The translations under genes were made by a program, and so were the position numbers. From NCBI GenBank assembly GCA_043228905.1, contig JBHGNT010000002.1:23188001-23252000 (forward strand): DNA of 64,000 nucleotides. Direction: 5' to 3'. This document shows, in pieces, positions 21,131-32,022 of the stretch; position 1 is the stretch's first letter, and each line of letters begins with the position of its first letter. The stretch comes from Azolla caroliniana (taxonomy: Eukaryota > Polypodiophyta). The notes under the pieces were generated by a model that was not told the DNA's origin, ran no database searches, and saw only the letters and a program-made list of their open reading frames with translations.

Positions 21131-21435
21131 TGTTGGGGACAAGGTCATCAGTGCGGAAGAACAAACAACATTTGTGATGTTGAAGGACCTATGTATGAGA
21201 ATGAACAAGATACACTAAGAGAGAGAGAGAGAGATAGGCACAAAGAAACGTTTTATTTCTTAATAGCAACAGTTACAAATGACAACCAACACCACTAAAG
21301 GTTACAAAGTCACTTTATATAGTGACTATCCTAGGGCAACTACCCTTTATGCTATTTATAGAAATAGCCCAAGCTTGGGCTATCCAAAGGGACAATGTGA
21401 ATATTGCCATTATACACTCGTATTCGATATTGACA
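21131..21435 (-). repeat. 5-prime LTR of right Copia
   Basis: 305 bp. On the minus strand TGTCAATATCG to CCTTGTCCCCAACA. The right side adjoins plus-strand Copia coding sequence, the probable insertion target. Confidence 0.75.
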
Positions 21436-23545
21436 TCCCGATCATCTAGAAAAATGGAGCAAAGAAAGCCATAGCCTCTGCAAACGAGAAGCTTTGTCGC
21501 TCCACCCGAGACAAAAATCTGGTTAGCCGATTCAGCTACAATGAATATATGGCATATCACTATGCCTTTATGATGAAGGTAGCAACAATACGGGAGACGG
21601 AAACATTATCCAAAGCCGTGAAGAACCCACAATGGGTCAACGCGATGAATGAGGAGATGTAGGCCCTACACAAAAACGAGACATGGGATCTCGTTCCCCA
21701 TTTTACACACAAGAAAGCACTCGGTTGTAGATGGATATATAAGGTAAAATACAACGTTGACGGCTCGGTAAATCGCTACAAGGCACGACTCATAGCTAAC
21801 GGATATGCTCAAACACACCAAGACCTTTGCCCAGGTGGCAAAGATGACGATTGTTCGGACAGTTACTGCTCTCGTAGCTGCAAAAGGGTGGCACCTCTGT
21901 GAGATGGACGTAAAGAACGCCTTCCTACTGAAGGCGATTTAGATGAGGCCTTCATGGTTCAACCACCCGATTTCGAATTGACGAAACACCAACAACTGTT
22001 TATCGACTCAAGAAGCCTTTATATGGCCTCAAGCAAGCACCGCGTGCTTGGCACTCGAAGATCACTCAATATCTTCACCAAATCGGCTTCCAAATGTCGA
22101 AATCGGACAACTCCTTATACATCCGAAATGAGTCGAACAACCCGGTTGATTATCTGGTCATTGGAGGAAAGGATCTCACCGAGATCAATAAGGTCAAATC
22201 ACTCCTATCCAACAGATTCAAAATGAAAGATATGCACGAGCTCCATTACTTCCTCGGTATCGAAGTAATTCGGACACCAGTCGGGACATTGATCTCTCAA
22301 CGGCACTATATCCTCAACTTACTCTACAAGTTCGGAATGACAAACTGCAAACCTATGTCTACCCCTCTCGATCGAAATCTCAAACTTGATGCCGATTCGG
22401 GAATAGAAAGTGTGAGCCGACTCAATATCGTCAACTGATCGGTAGCCCCATCTACCTAACCATCACACGAGCCGACCTCAGCTATTCGGTCGGCCTACTT
22501 AGCCAATTCATGCAGACTCCTCAAAATGTTCACCTCGATTGTGCTAAGAGAGTATTTAGGTACGTCTGTGGGATGATGGAATTTGGTATCCTATACAAGT
22601 CGGATACGATCATTTGGCTCGAAGGGTACACAGATGCAGACTGGGCCTATTATAAGGCCAATAGAGGATCGACTTCTGGATTCGTTTACTCCCTCGGCAG
22701 TGGAGCGATCTCCTAGAGCAGCAAGAAACAACCGACAATTGCACTATCTAGCACGGAGGCCAAAGACTGTCGTCGCATGCAAAGTATTATGGCTCAAACG
22801 TATCCTGAAGGATCTGGGCGTACCCATGAAGGATCTGATTCGCCTATACTACGACAACATGAGCAGTATCTACCTAGCTCGGAACCCCGTGTTCCATGCG
22901 CAGACCAAGCATATCGAAGTACACTATCACTTTATCCACGAGCGCGTATAGGCCGGAGATGTCGACCTATAGCACCTCAACACAAATCTTCAAGTGGTCG
23001 ACATCTTCACAAAAGCCCTGGGTATCAACAAGCTACAACAGTTCGCGACGAACCTTGGTCTCTCGATCACTGACCAGCTGCACTTTAGGGGGGGTATAGT
23101 AGCAGCCAATGCCGAACAGTAACCGACCAGTCGATCGAAGCCGACCAGAGGGGTCGAAGTACGAACAAACCAAAAAACGAAAACCGAAATCGAAAACGAA
23201 CAACCGAATCAAAGTATTTTGAAGACTGAACCAAAACAACTTTTCAGCATCCAAAATTGTGTTCGAAGGGTCGTGTTGAGAATCGAACTCAACTTTCCAT
23301 AGGGACAATGTTCACACTAGTCAATGGACAACTTACTATGGTAGATTTGTAATTAGTAGAAAGGGCATTTGCCATAGAATAGTTGGTATTTAAACCAACC
23401 TTTTGTAACTGAGTATCTGTTGGATGTAATATATAGACTTCTTGTTTAGAGCTCTCTCCCTTTCTCTCTGTTGCTTCACGTGCAAATTCCTTTTCTTTAT
23501 TTTGTAGTTTCGATTCAATATTATTTATCGTTTCGGCCTTCTACA
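21436..23545 (+). mobile_element. Plus-strand Copia, 3-prime half, decayed
   Basis: RT and RNase H domain sequence followed by a purine tract (23082-23094) and an LTR (about 23095-23545, TATAGTAGC to CTTCTACA; the first dinucleotide appears mutated from TG). The 5-prime half is missing at the junction with the minus-strand Copia LTR. Confidence 0.75.
21440..23090 (+). pseudogene. Copia RT-RNase H, inactivated
   Basis: Recognisable blocks in shifting frames: ETWDLVPHFTHKKALGCRWI (21685-21745), RYKARLIANGYAQT, then GEMDVKNAFLL, KMKDMHELHYFLGIEV (22094-22438), YTDADWAYYKANRGSTSGF (22510-22716), and RNase H end NPVFHAQTKHIEVHYHFIHERV (about 22870-22950). The RT active site appears as PVDYLVIGG where VDDLV is expected, so the second catalytic Asp is gone. 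Several stops and frameshifts make it a pseudogene. Confidence 0.85.
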
Positions 23546-24365
23546 ATTTGAACTAGAATCTTTTCCTATTTCTCTTTTTAAAACTTGCCAAGATTTTCTC
23601 ATAAGGAGTTCCTTGATAGCCAAAACATATGCATATTTTACCAGAGCTTCAATGGCCCAGGCCCCACACCCAAATTTTTAGCATTAAAGCAAGAGGATTA
23701 GAGATTACTTGGAAACAGTCAACAAATGACTATCGAGAAGACATTAAAATAAGAGGAGTTATGTCAACTTAAGGTCTCTTCGTCTCAACTAGAGTTGTGT
23801 CTCCTTGTGAAGATCATATGTTGGCACTAGACCTTTCTATACCCACTTGAGACAAGTAAAGCAAGAGCCATTGTCGTGTACTCTCAAGCAGTTGACCTAA
23901 TATACTCGCTTTTGTCAAAATTATATCTTATCTAAGAAACACATTCATGGCTCTTTAAGGCTTAAGCTTTATTAAGACAAGTAAATAAGAACATGAGAAA
24001 ATGAGCTAACTATGTTTCAATTAGTTAAGATTACATACAATGGAGATTAGTGTTTAGCGCTCAATGAGAATTTAACACAAATATTTGAGACTGAGTGAAA
24101 GATAAAGAGGGATATTGGGGGTTACAACATAATCGGAATATGGGTAATGCTTTCATGTTCAATGTTAAGAAGTTTAAAGACATTCTTGACATGTGGAATT
24201 TTCGGATATTGCAACACATAGTGATCATTTCCTCAAATGCATATTAAAGTTTTTCAATGTATATACACGTTGTCCCTTTGACTACATAGGTAATGAGGGC
24301 TAAGAAGTTTTGTTAAAGGGTTTTACATACAATTTATATAATTGTGTGCTTTACCAAGAGAAAGA

Positions 24366-24370
<5 letters not shown>
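23546..24370. other. AT-rich intergenic stretch, nothing recognised
   Basis: No ORF of note, no LTR termini and no RNA gene seen. Confidence 0.5.

Positions 24371-24420
<50 letters not shown>
24371..24420. repeat. GA microsatellite
   Basis: Uninterrupted (GA)n leading into the first tRNA-like unit. A shorter GA run (about 24517-24534) lies between the two units. Confidence 0.95.
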
Positions 24421-24424
<4 letters not shown>

Positions 24425-24493
24425 TGGATGTAGCTTAGTTGGTAAGGTTGCCCAATGGAGCCCAGGTGGTCATGGGTTCAACCCCTACATTCC
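24425..24493 (+). other. tRNA-derived (SINE-like) unit 1
   Basis: GGATGTAGCTTAGTTGGTAA gives a good A box and GGTTCAACCCC a B box; GGATGTA can pair with TACATTC at the end. The T stem is too short for a normal tRNA, so it is a tRNA-derived repeat head. Confidence 0.65.
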
Positions 24494-24543
24494 ACAATGG
24501 CATAGACTAGTGTAGAGAGAGAGAGAGAGAGAGACACCCCAGA

Positions 24544-24612
24544 TGGATGTAGCTCAGTTGGTAAGGTTGCCCAATGGAGACCAGGTGGTCATGGGTTCAA
24601 CCCCTACATTCC
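24544..24612 (+). other. tRNA-derived (SINE-like) unit 2
   Basis: Near-identical to unit 1 (24425-24493), including the trailing CATAGACTAGTG. Together with the GA tracts this is a tandem duplication of about 120 bp. Confidence 0.65.
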
Positions 24613-24663
24613 ACAATGGCATAGACTAGTGAATTAAGAGATATAGAGAGGTGAGGAAGTTGG

Positions 24664-24716
24664 GTTTCGAACCCATAATGCAGTGCTTGAGGTGCTAACA
24701 ACTTACAACTAGGGTA
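24664..24716 (-). other. Weak tRNA-like module
   Basis: The minus strand carries GGGTTCGAAACCC as a B box. The A-box region is poor. Confidence 0.35.
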
Positions 24717-25612
24717 AGGTAATTACGATAAAAGAGACAGAGACAGAGAATACCATTTCAAAATGTGTTGATTGATGTGCTTGTAATCTTATTAAAACAA
24801 TCACTACTTGTGAGCATATGGTAGAGGTCCCAATATTGGGATGCCTCCCACACTTGTCTCTTATGACTTTTCATCATTCGCATTTCTTTGCAAGCTTGTA
24901 TTGAGGTAATAGTTCCACTAAGTCGAGATACTTTAAGTAGTCTATATAATTCATTGCAATCCTCATCATACAATCTATTTTGTGGTGTAGACCCTCCTCT
25001 ACCTTGCTTGGAGTGTTTTATGTGTGTAAAACTACGAATCGTTGTAGAGTGAAGGATGTGTGTGACTTATGTAGTAAGATTATCTAAAGGCAAGGAAGAA
25101 TCAAGAGATGATAGATTAGCTCAAACATGTCTAGAGTATATGTCAAAGAGATTATGTGTGAAATGTATGGTGGTGTGATGGCTCAGTTGACTAGAGTTGG
25201 TGGTGTTGGAGATATCGCTCTATAGCTCAAAATATAGGAAGTTATGGTTGACCCCAACAGGGCATGGGGTCACCTAAAAGGAGTTAATCATGTGGATAAC
25301 TTCATGGCATCCTATTAGATAGTGGATTGTGCTTTCACCTACTCCATGCAGAAAACATGTGATTCGGTGCCTACTTCCAAATTCAAGCATATGATGGCCA
25401 AAGCTTGTGGCATCCACACCTTGGTCTTTCGATATACATGTGATGCCTATAGCAAAGGGATCAACACTCAACACTTCCCTGTTTTTATCCATATGAAAGA
25501 TTGTGCATTGTCTGAATTGGGTTCTCGGATTGAAATCTCCGACAAGAAAGAGTTTCCCTTGAGAAGAGTATCATATTGTCATTCGATTAAAGTTCGTATG
25601 GGAAGGCCTATG

Positions 25613-26101
25613 TGTCACGACACCGTGACATGAAATACATAGTTGGTGAGGATTGAACCTGCAACCTCACATCAACAAGTTGTCATACTCAACCATTTTG
25701 ATATGAACATGCATTTATATATAATAGTTTAATATTCTATAGTCTAGCATATAACACATTTCAGAATCATAATATTTTAATCGTTAGTATATTCTAGAAA
25801 TATTATATGGTATATTCTAGAAGGGTATATTCTAGAGATATTCAATCTCGGAACTTGTATAAATACTTGTAACCTCCTTGGTCCCTTTAAGGGATTCAAT
25901 AACAATCATTGACACATCAATCTAGTATTCTTGTTCCATTCCATCTTGTCACGTTCTTCATCTTTGTCTTCATGCTCTCCATAGCTTCCCAAGTTCATAT
26001 TCCCATCACTCACAACTACTAGAGTTCCTAGCCTCACCATGACTAGTTCCATGTTTTTCATCCATGCTCTGTCGTAGTCTGCGGTTGGTGTGTCCGTGAC
26101 A
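25613..26101 (+). repeat. 5-prime LTR of small LTR element
   Basis: 489 bp. TATAAATA at 25858-25865. AAGGGATTCAA at 25889-25899 is the exact complement of the downstream primer site. The partner at 27338-27805 keeps both motifs. Confidence 0.85.
25643..25700 (-). other. tRNA-like module antisense in small-element LTR
   Basis: The minus strand reads TGGTTGAGTATGACAAC (A-box-like) and GGTTCAATCCT (B box, full consensus), 36 bases from the LTR start. Repeated in the second LTR at about 27368-27425. Confidence 0.6.
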
Positions 26102-26115
26102 GTTTGAATCCCTTT
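26102..26115 (+). promoter_or_regulatory. Putative self-priming site
   Basis: GTTTGAATCCCTT directly follows the LTR. TTGAATCCCTT (26104-26114) is complementary to AAGGGATTCAA in the LTR, 31 bases downstream of the TATA start, where the transcript should begin. No tRNA-type TGG site is seen. Confidence 0.65.
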
Positions 26116-26464
26116 CAACTGGAAACATCACCCATCTTCATCATTGCCCTTGCTTCTAGAGTTACCATCATCATCGTTGTTGCTTCCATGAGAGTTACCA
26201 TCATCAACATCCTTGGTTTTAGAGACGCCATCATCACCATAGTCATAGTTGTTCCTTCTAGAGATGTTTCCTCATCATCATTGTCTTCACTGCCTTGTCT
26301 TCACCATCATCATTTTTTAGCACCTCTTCTTGTCTTCATCAATGCTACGTCGCCCAACCTTCATCATCATCAACACTACTTTTCATGATCTTTCAATATC
26401 GTTATTGTTCCACCCTCTTCATTGTCATTGTCATCATCTATAGGTATGATTTTGCATCACGATT

Positions 26465-26815
26465 TTGGCGAAGATTGATTTTCGATCGCTCACCTTCACT
26501 ATTCCGGTGGGGGTTACAACCACTCACTTTCATGTTGGGGAGCAAATCATTGCTCACTTGCACTCCATTTTCATTTCGGTTGAAGTTTCACTCCACTTTC
26601 CTTTGGCGATGATTGATTTCGATCGCTCACCTTCACAGTTCCGGTGGGGGTTACAACCGCTCACTTTCCTTGTGGGGATCGAATCATTGCTCGCTTGCAC
26701 TCCATTTTCATTTTGGTCCACATTTCGCTCCACTTTCTTTTGATGAGGATCAATTTTGATCAACCACCTTCTAGTTCTTGTGGAGGTTACCACCGCTCAC
26801 TTTCTTGGTGGGGGT
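26465..26815 (+). repeat. Tandem repeat, about 3 units
   Basis: Units of roughly 130-165 bp share GGGGGTTACAACC, CGCTCACTTTC and CTTGCACTCCATTTTCATTT. Interior of the small LTR element. Confidence 0.75.
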
Positions 26816-26843
26816 CACGTCGGTTTCTCACTAGTGCTACCGT

Positions 26844-27353
26844 TTGTACCATTTCTGCTATGTTTTGCACATCGGTTTCCCTCTCGTGATAGAAGAAGTT
26901 GAGTCAACCGCTTCACCTATACTCCTTCGCCCGTTGTTGTTCCAGTTCCCCGTGAAGACCGCACATGGTCGCTCACGTCCGTTGGTGTTCATGTCTCTAG
27001 TGAGGACCGCACATGGTCACTCACACCCGGTGGTGTTCCAGTTCCTTGTGAGGACCGCACATGGTTGCTCACATCCATTAGTGTTCGTGTCTCTGGTGAG
27101 GACCAGCCATGGTCACTCATGTCCGTTGGATTTCATGTCTCTGGTGAGGACCGCACATGGTCGCTCACGCCCATTAGTGTTCGTGTCTCCAATGAGGACA
27201 ACACATGGTCACTCACATTCGTTGGTCGTCCAGTCTCCAGTGAGGACAACACATGGTTGCTCATACCCGTTGATGCTCCAATTCCCGTTCACCCTTACAC
27301 CACGCTTTCGAAAAGTCAGTCGTAAAGGGGAGGATAATGTCACGACACAATGA
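26844..27353 (+). CDS. Hypothetical 16-residue repeat protein in small LTR element (doubtful)
   Basis: An ORF of about 169 codons across the 48-bp array, with seven degenerate 16-residue repeats centred on RTxHGxSxPLVF. The repeat period is a multiple of three, so long open frames appear by default in more than one frame. No homology recognised, and non-autonomous elements normally lack genes. I treat translation as unproven. Confidence 0.2.
   Translation: MYHFCYVLHIGFPLVIEEVESTASPILLRPLLFQFPVKTAHGRSRPLVFMSLVRTAHGHSHPVVFQFLVRTAHGCSHPLVFVSLVRTSHGHSCPLDFMSLVRTAHGRSRPLVFVSPMRTTHGHSHSLVVQSPVRTTHGCSYPLMLQFPFTLTPRFRKVSRKGEDNVTTQ
26950..27290 (+). repeat. 48-bp minisatellite, about 7 units, coding-like
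   Basis: Units start GTGAGGACCGCACATGGT. The 48-bp period keeps frame, and two frames stay open through the array: one gives repeats of the type SGEDRTWSLTPISVRV (27065-27325), the other RTAHGRSRPLVFMSLV (26844-27353). Whether either is translated is unknown. Confidence 0.85.
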
Positions 27354-27805
27354 CATCAAATACATAGTTGATGAGGATTATATTTGCAACCTCACATCAA
27401 CAAGATGTCATGCTCAACCATTTTGATATGAGCATGTATTTTTATATAAAAGTTTAGTAGTCTAACATATAGTACATTTCAAAATCAAAATATTCTAGTT
27501 GTATGGTATATTCTAGAGCTATTCAATCTCAGAACTTGTATAAATACTTGTAACCTCTGTTGTCCCTTCCAAGGGATTCAACACCAGTCATTGACAGATC
27601 AATCTAGTATTCTCATTGCATGCCATATTTTCTCCTTCTTCTTCATATTTGTCTTTATGCTCTCAAGTTAACCCTAGCTTCTTATGTTCATAGTCTTGTC
27701 ACCCACAGCTTCTAGAGTTCCTAGCCTTGTCACTTCCAGTTCCACTTATCGGTCGTAGCCTCATCATCCATGCTCCACCATAGTCCATGGTTGGTGTGTC
27801 CTTGA
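27338..27805 (+). repeat. 3-prime LTR of small LTR element
   Basis: Starts TGTCACGACACAATG after the purine tract. The end GTGTCCTTGA lacks the terminal bases of the 5-prime LTR (GTGTCCGTGACA). Confidence 0.82.
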
Positions 27806-28619
27806 TCAGCTAATCTCACCTCTCCATCCATATTATAACGTGATCCTTTTGGGGAAAAGTAACAAATGGCAATAAGATTGTACTACTTAGTCCTTCGTGA
27901 TGAGGACTCTGATCCACATAAAACGGGCGTTTGGATTTGTTCGTAGTTACATTTCTTTCTTACTATATAGCTCTCTTCAAAACAATATTGCAACACCTCC
28001 AAATCTTCTTGTAATATGTCCAAGTGAAGTTTGTCTATTTGGGCTCAAGTGCGTCTTTACTATGAAAAGTATATTTGATATCTCTATAATCTCGTCTAAT
28101 CAGCCAAGGTCTATCCAAAATGCATCATTACAATTCCATAGGGTCATCTTGTTTTTTATCATTTGTCCCATGGGTCATGCATCGTCAATTAATGGCGTGA
28201 TCATTTATTGTCACTCGTCCGGAAAGAGAGAGACACAAAAGCCCTACCATATTGAGAAGTAAGGGTGTGGATAATCAACATCAAAAAGAGGCGTGTGGTT
28301 GTTGATCGTTGGGAGTTTACATCGAAACTCAAGGATCTTCTTCTTCTTCTTCTTTTCCACAACATATTTGTTGTCATATAGTTTCATTTATTGATTCACC
28401 ATGAAATTTAGGATTCTTAGTTTATATTTTATTTTCTAGAATTTTAACATCGTTGTAATCATTTACCCAACAACTTGTAATCACTATTTTATAAACTTGG
28501 GAATTTCTTCCTTAATCTAGCATTTCTAGAATGAATATTGTAAAACCAATTCGTAATCTCAAGATTTTTGGGTCAATTACGTGTTAATCTCACGCATAAT
28601 TCACTGTTTTGATCGTTGC

Positions 28620-28765
28620 TTCGTTTGACTTTGGGCTACCTTCAATTCTAGGTTATCTTTGAGTCTAGCCTACCTTCGAATCTAGCCTAACTTTGACTCT
28701 AGGCTACCTTCGAGTTTAGACTACCTTCGACTTTGGGCTATCTTTGACTTTGGCCTACCTTCGAC
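28620..28765 (+). repeat. Short minisatellite, period about 16 bp
   Basis: Repeated GACTYTRGGCTACCTTC-like units, about nine, diverged. It lies in the DNA that interrupts the LINE remnant. Confidence 0.75.
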
Positions 28766-29563
28766 TCTAATAATCATTTTACAGTGATGAGCCTTCAAGT
28801 CAACCATCCTCTCTAGTTCAAGTCCCCAATGGTCCAGCTCAAGTAGCACACGTACGCACCTAACTTCATGATGTCGTCTTACGATGAACAATTTGCATCT
28901 TGGTGAGGTCTTCATCCAGGTAGATAGGGTCCCCTCTTAGTCCTTGGAGAATTAGTCTCTTCTTAAAAAAGGCCAGTCTAAAATTCCAAGTCTTTAAATT
29001 AAAGGACTAGGGCGTTCTTTCTAGTATTGTCACTCATGGCCCTTGAGGTTTTAGTGATAGGTATGGCCACTATATACCCTAACATTTTCCTGAGTGTTTG
29101 CGCATCTTCATCAAGAGATGCACACCTTCCTTGAGTCTGGTGATACGTACATTTACTAGGTGTTGTGCTCGACACATTTCTCTTCCTCAAGGAGAGTGTT
29201 TACAATATTTTCTTCTTTTATTTATTTTTTAATGTTTCATTTTACTACATCCACCCATCCTGTTTTAGCTAGTTCCATGTCATTTTTAACTTCCTCCTTA
29301 ACTTTTTTTATCTCTTCCTAAATATCTTCCAAAGAGGATATTTCGCCATCTTCCCTAAATACCTTGAAGTTATGGATTTATTTTGAGGCTGATGTTTAGG
29401 GAAAAGTGTGCATATTTGATCACTTTTATCACTTGTACCCAGCGCCCCGTCTCACATTGCAATGCATGTGAGCTAGGTCTCATGGAATCAATGGTTTGAA
29501 TGACAGACAACATGATGGGATCTAACATGTATCAATGTGTGTGGTTTCCCCATTCCACAAAGA

Positions 29564-29567
<4 letters not shown>

Positions 29568-29616
<49 letters not shown>
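29568..29616. repeat. GA microsatellite
   Basis: (GA)n run. The flanking text GATGGGATCTAACATGTATCAATGTGTGTGG also occurs, diverged, near 43997-44035, so it is part of a dispersed repeat. Confidence 0.9.
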
Positions 29617-29617
<1 letters not shown>

Positions 29618-29879
29618 GCAAAGTTGGGAGATGTTGGAGAAGGACAAACACTATTTTTTATGTATCTTCTTGCTACGTTGTCTGTTTCCTTTGTTCTTTG
29701 GCTCTTTTCGAAGCGTGCGCATAGTGCTTTCTAAATAGTATTTGCACGTATCATTTGGTAGTCTTGGTAGAACGTTACGAGTAAAATTTCCATTCGGTTG
29801 CATGCATCTCATGATCGCTTGCTTTGATTCCTTCTCCAACACAATTACTTGTAAGTGAGCTCTCTCCTATTTCTTGTCA

Positions 29880-31144
29880 TATGGATGGTAGTGTTTTCAT
29901 GAATATGGACGAGTCTCCAAATTCTTCAAAGGATGCATGCATGGTTGAGTCAGTATCGAGCCCAAGAGGGGATGGTAAAGAAAACGATGTATTAGACATA
30001 ATAGTAATGACATGTCTTATGTTGATGCAATGTGACAAGATGATATTGAGAAAGATGATAGTCATTGGGAACATTTAATATGCATGGCAAATATATTAAT
30101 GGAAGATTGTACAAGGGAGAATGTAAAAGTTGTTAAGGAGTTTGTTGACGATGAAGTGGCTAAGGTAGAAATAGACAATTAAAGGAGTTTTTGGGCTCAT
30201 TTGCTAATTTTTGTGATAAAGGGGTCATATTGTTTTTCACGGGGAACATACCTTTCCTTTTGAGGGTCAAACAATGGTTATGTGGGATTTTACAAGTTGA
30301 TTGTGTTCAAGATGTTTATGTCGGTCGTTGTGGATTTTATGAGGTTGTTTTGGTATCCCAAGAGTATAAAGAGAAATTACTCAATAAATTGCCAATTTTT
30401 TATGAGAAAAGTTTGGTTCATATTGTTCTGTGGAGGCCACTAGTGGAATACCAAGATATATTAAAGCAAGATTGTCCCGTATGGGTTGAGGTAGAGTGCA
30501 CATATTCAGTGGTTTGGCCAATATTACGATCAACGATGGAAAAGTTGGGAAAGATCTTGGTGCCTCCTAGTGTTAATGCTCAAAATCTATATCGAATGTG
30601 TATTCTTTGGAATACTGTTATAAAGAGGCCAAGTTGTTTATAGATTGCATGCTCTAGTATGCCACCTATGTATTTTCAACTTAAATGGGGTACATTTGCA
30701 AGATATTGTTTCCATTGTGGTGTGTTGGGGCATTTTATGGCTGAGTGTCCTCAAAAAAGAAATAATGTAATGGAAGTGGTACATGATAAGATTCAAATTT
30801 TGACAATTTCAAAGCAAACAAAGGAACCACAAATTGTGAATGAGAAGGATGGAAAGACTCTAGAGGATGAAGGACAATGGTCAATAGTTTCTGGAAAGAT
30901 GAAGAAGTCTAATAAGAATGTTGGGCATAATGTATCTATGGAGAAGGTCACACTAATTCAACAAACAAATCCCATGCGGATTAAACCATGGGCTCATCAA
31001 GAGGATTATCCAAAGAAATTATCATTTGATAATAAAGGTAATTTGTATGTTCCTTGGAATAAATGGAATCGGTGCTTCGTTCACATGACGAGTCATCGGG
31101 GTCTGGAGTTTTGCATTCCCATAGTAATTCATATGCAATCTTAG
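29880..31144 (+). pseudogene. LINE ORF1 (DUF4283-like plus zinc knuckle)
   Basis: The main block at 30191-30643 reads ILFFTGNIPFLLRVKQWL and later WVEVECTYSVVWPI, the pattern of plant LINE ORF1 nucleic-acid-binding domains. A stop at 30641-30643 precedes YFQLKWGTFARYCFHCGVLG and the CCHC knuckle CFHCGVLGHFMAEC near 30700. The Lys-rich tail ends at 31144. The N-terminal part (29880-30078) is in a different frame. Such proteins bind the LINE RNA; this copy is broken. Confidence 0.78.
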
Positions 31145-31547
31145 GGGATTTATTTTAGGATATGGGAGAAACATTAGCAGTGAAGGAGAAGGAGATTTCT
31201 CGAATAAAAGGAAAAAATAAAGTATGAAGATCACCACACGGAATGTGAGGGGATGGTGTTCTAGATTTAGAATGCATGAGGTTTGGAGGATTGTGTTAAG
31301 TGGGCAATGGGATGTTTTATGTGCAATAGAGCATAAAGATCATCGTAATATTGGTTTAATTAGTTATTCTAAAGGTTATACATTATGTTATGCTTGCAAG
31401 GTTCTTGGGGATTATTTTGGGATTGTCATGTTTATAAGAGATCAATTTCACCCAAACTTAATTGTTTCAGATGAATTTGGAAGATTTATTGTGGTAGAGA
31501 TATGTTATGAAGGGCAAGTTCTTTGGTTAGTTGGTGTGTATGCATCG

Positions 31548-31684
31548 TGTCAGGAACTCTATTAAGGCAGAGAAGGAATTAGTACTAAAAGAAGGATTAG
31601 TACTATTGTTGGGGAATAGTACTAAGGCAGAGAAGGATTAGTACTATGAGAGGTGTCGAACTTTGAGAGAAGGAATGAGTGAGT

Positions 31685-31732
<48 letters not shown>

Positions 31733-32022
31733 TGATGCGAAAGATATATGTATTATATGACGGAAGATATACAACAGTAGTTAGAAGGCTTAAGACTGGC
31801 GTTGAACCGATTTGGTTCGAACTAATGCCTTGCGCCTCCTTTTATAGTGTCTTCAGGAATACTCCTGAAGTTTCTAGAATGTTCCAGAGAAATCTGGAAT
31901 ATACATCAATTTCCTAATAAAACCTAAATGAAAATAATATCCTTCAAATTACAACTCATAACCTAATGGTAAAGTCTCGACCCGCGTAACAAAAGGTTAT
32001 GGGTTCGAGTCTAGTTATGACA
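31548..32022 (-). repeat. 3-prime LTR of chromovirus
   Basis: On the minus strand TGTCATAACTAGACTCG to AGTTCCTGACA. It contains a GA microsatellite (31687-31727), a TATA box near 31845 and four AGTACT motifs at 31578-31650. The pol stop codon lies inside it. Confidence 0.93.
31953..32021 (+). other. tRNA-like module antisense in chromovirus LTR (3-prime copy)
   Basis: AACCTAATGGTAAAGTC (A-box-like) and GGTTCGAGTC (B box). TCATAAC and GTTATGA form a 7-bp acceptor-like pairing at the ends; the T stem is imperfect. It lies at the very start of the LTR, antisense to the element. Confidence 0.6.

Larger units (their letters stand above)
18250..21435 (-). mobile_element. Copia LTR retrotransposon, 5-prime part (right copy)
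   Basis: From the right: LTR (21131-21435), initiator-Met primer site, leader, gag start at 20505, gag, zinc knuckle and protease to about 18258, where it meets the outer Gypsy LTR. It is closely related to the 1-2955 copy but overlaps it in content, so the two are separate insertions or a duplication, not halves of one element. It contains a solo LTR at 18897-19844. Confidence 0.85.
25613..27805 (+). mobile_element. Small non-autonomous LTR retrotransposon (TRIM/LARD-like)
   Basis: Direct LTRs at 25613-26101 (TGTCACGACACCG to GTCCGTGACA) and 27338-27805 (last bases lost), a primer-site region at 26102 and the purine tract AAAGGGGAGGATAA at 27324-27337. Interior about 1.2 kb with tandem repeats and no gag or pol. 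The purine tract and primer layout match the chromovirus at 31548-37331. It sits inside a LINE copy; comparison with the other copy (41180-41195) shows about a dozen target bases lost, so no clean duplication. Confidence 0.82.
24758..29200 (-). mobile_element. LINE remnant (family shared with 40380-42330)
   Basis: On the minus strand, in order: an ORF1p-like C-terminal piece (about 29190-28800), endonuclease-related sequence (28260-27830 and 25600-25270; DQGVDATSFGHHMLEFGSRH, GESTIHYLIG) and pre-RT linker (ACKEMRMMKSHKRQVWEASQ, 24973-24758). Matching blocks in the same order occur at 40380-42330. It is interrupted by the small LTR element at 25613-27805 and by about 0.6 kb of unrelated DNA at 28215-28800. 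No intact ORF. Confidence 0.7.

Noticed and set aside
24425-24612. Two functional tRNA genes
   Set aside because: A and B boxes are present but the T stem cannot form normally and no standard anticodon arm is convincing; the units are embedded in a tandem repeat.
24371-24620. CRISPR-like array
   Set aside because: Only two repeats separated by GA tracts in plant DNA. No spacers or cas genes.
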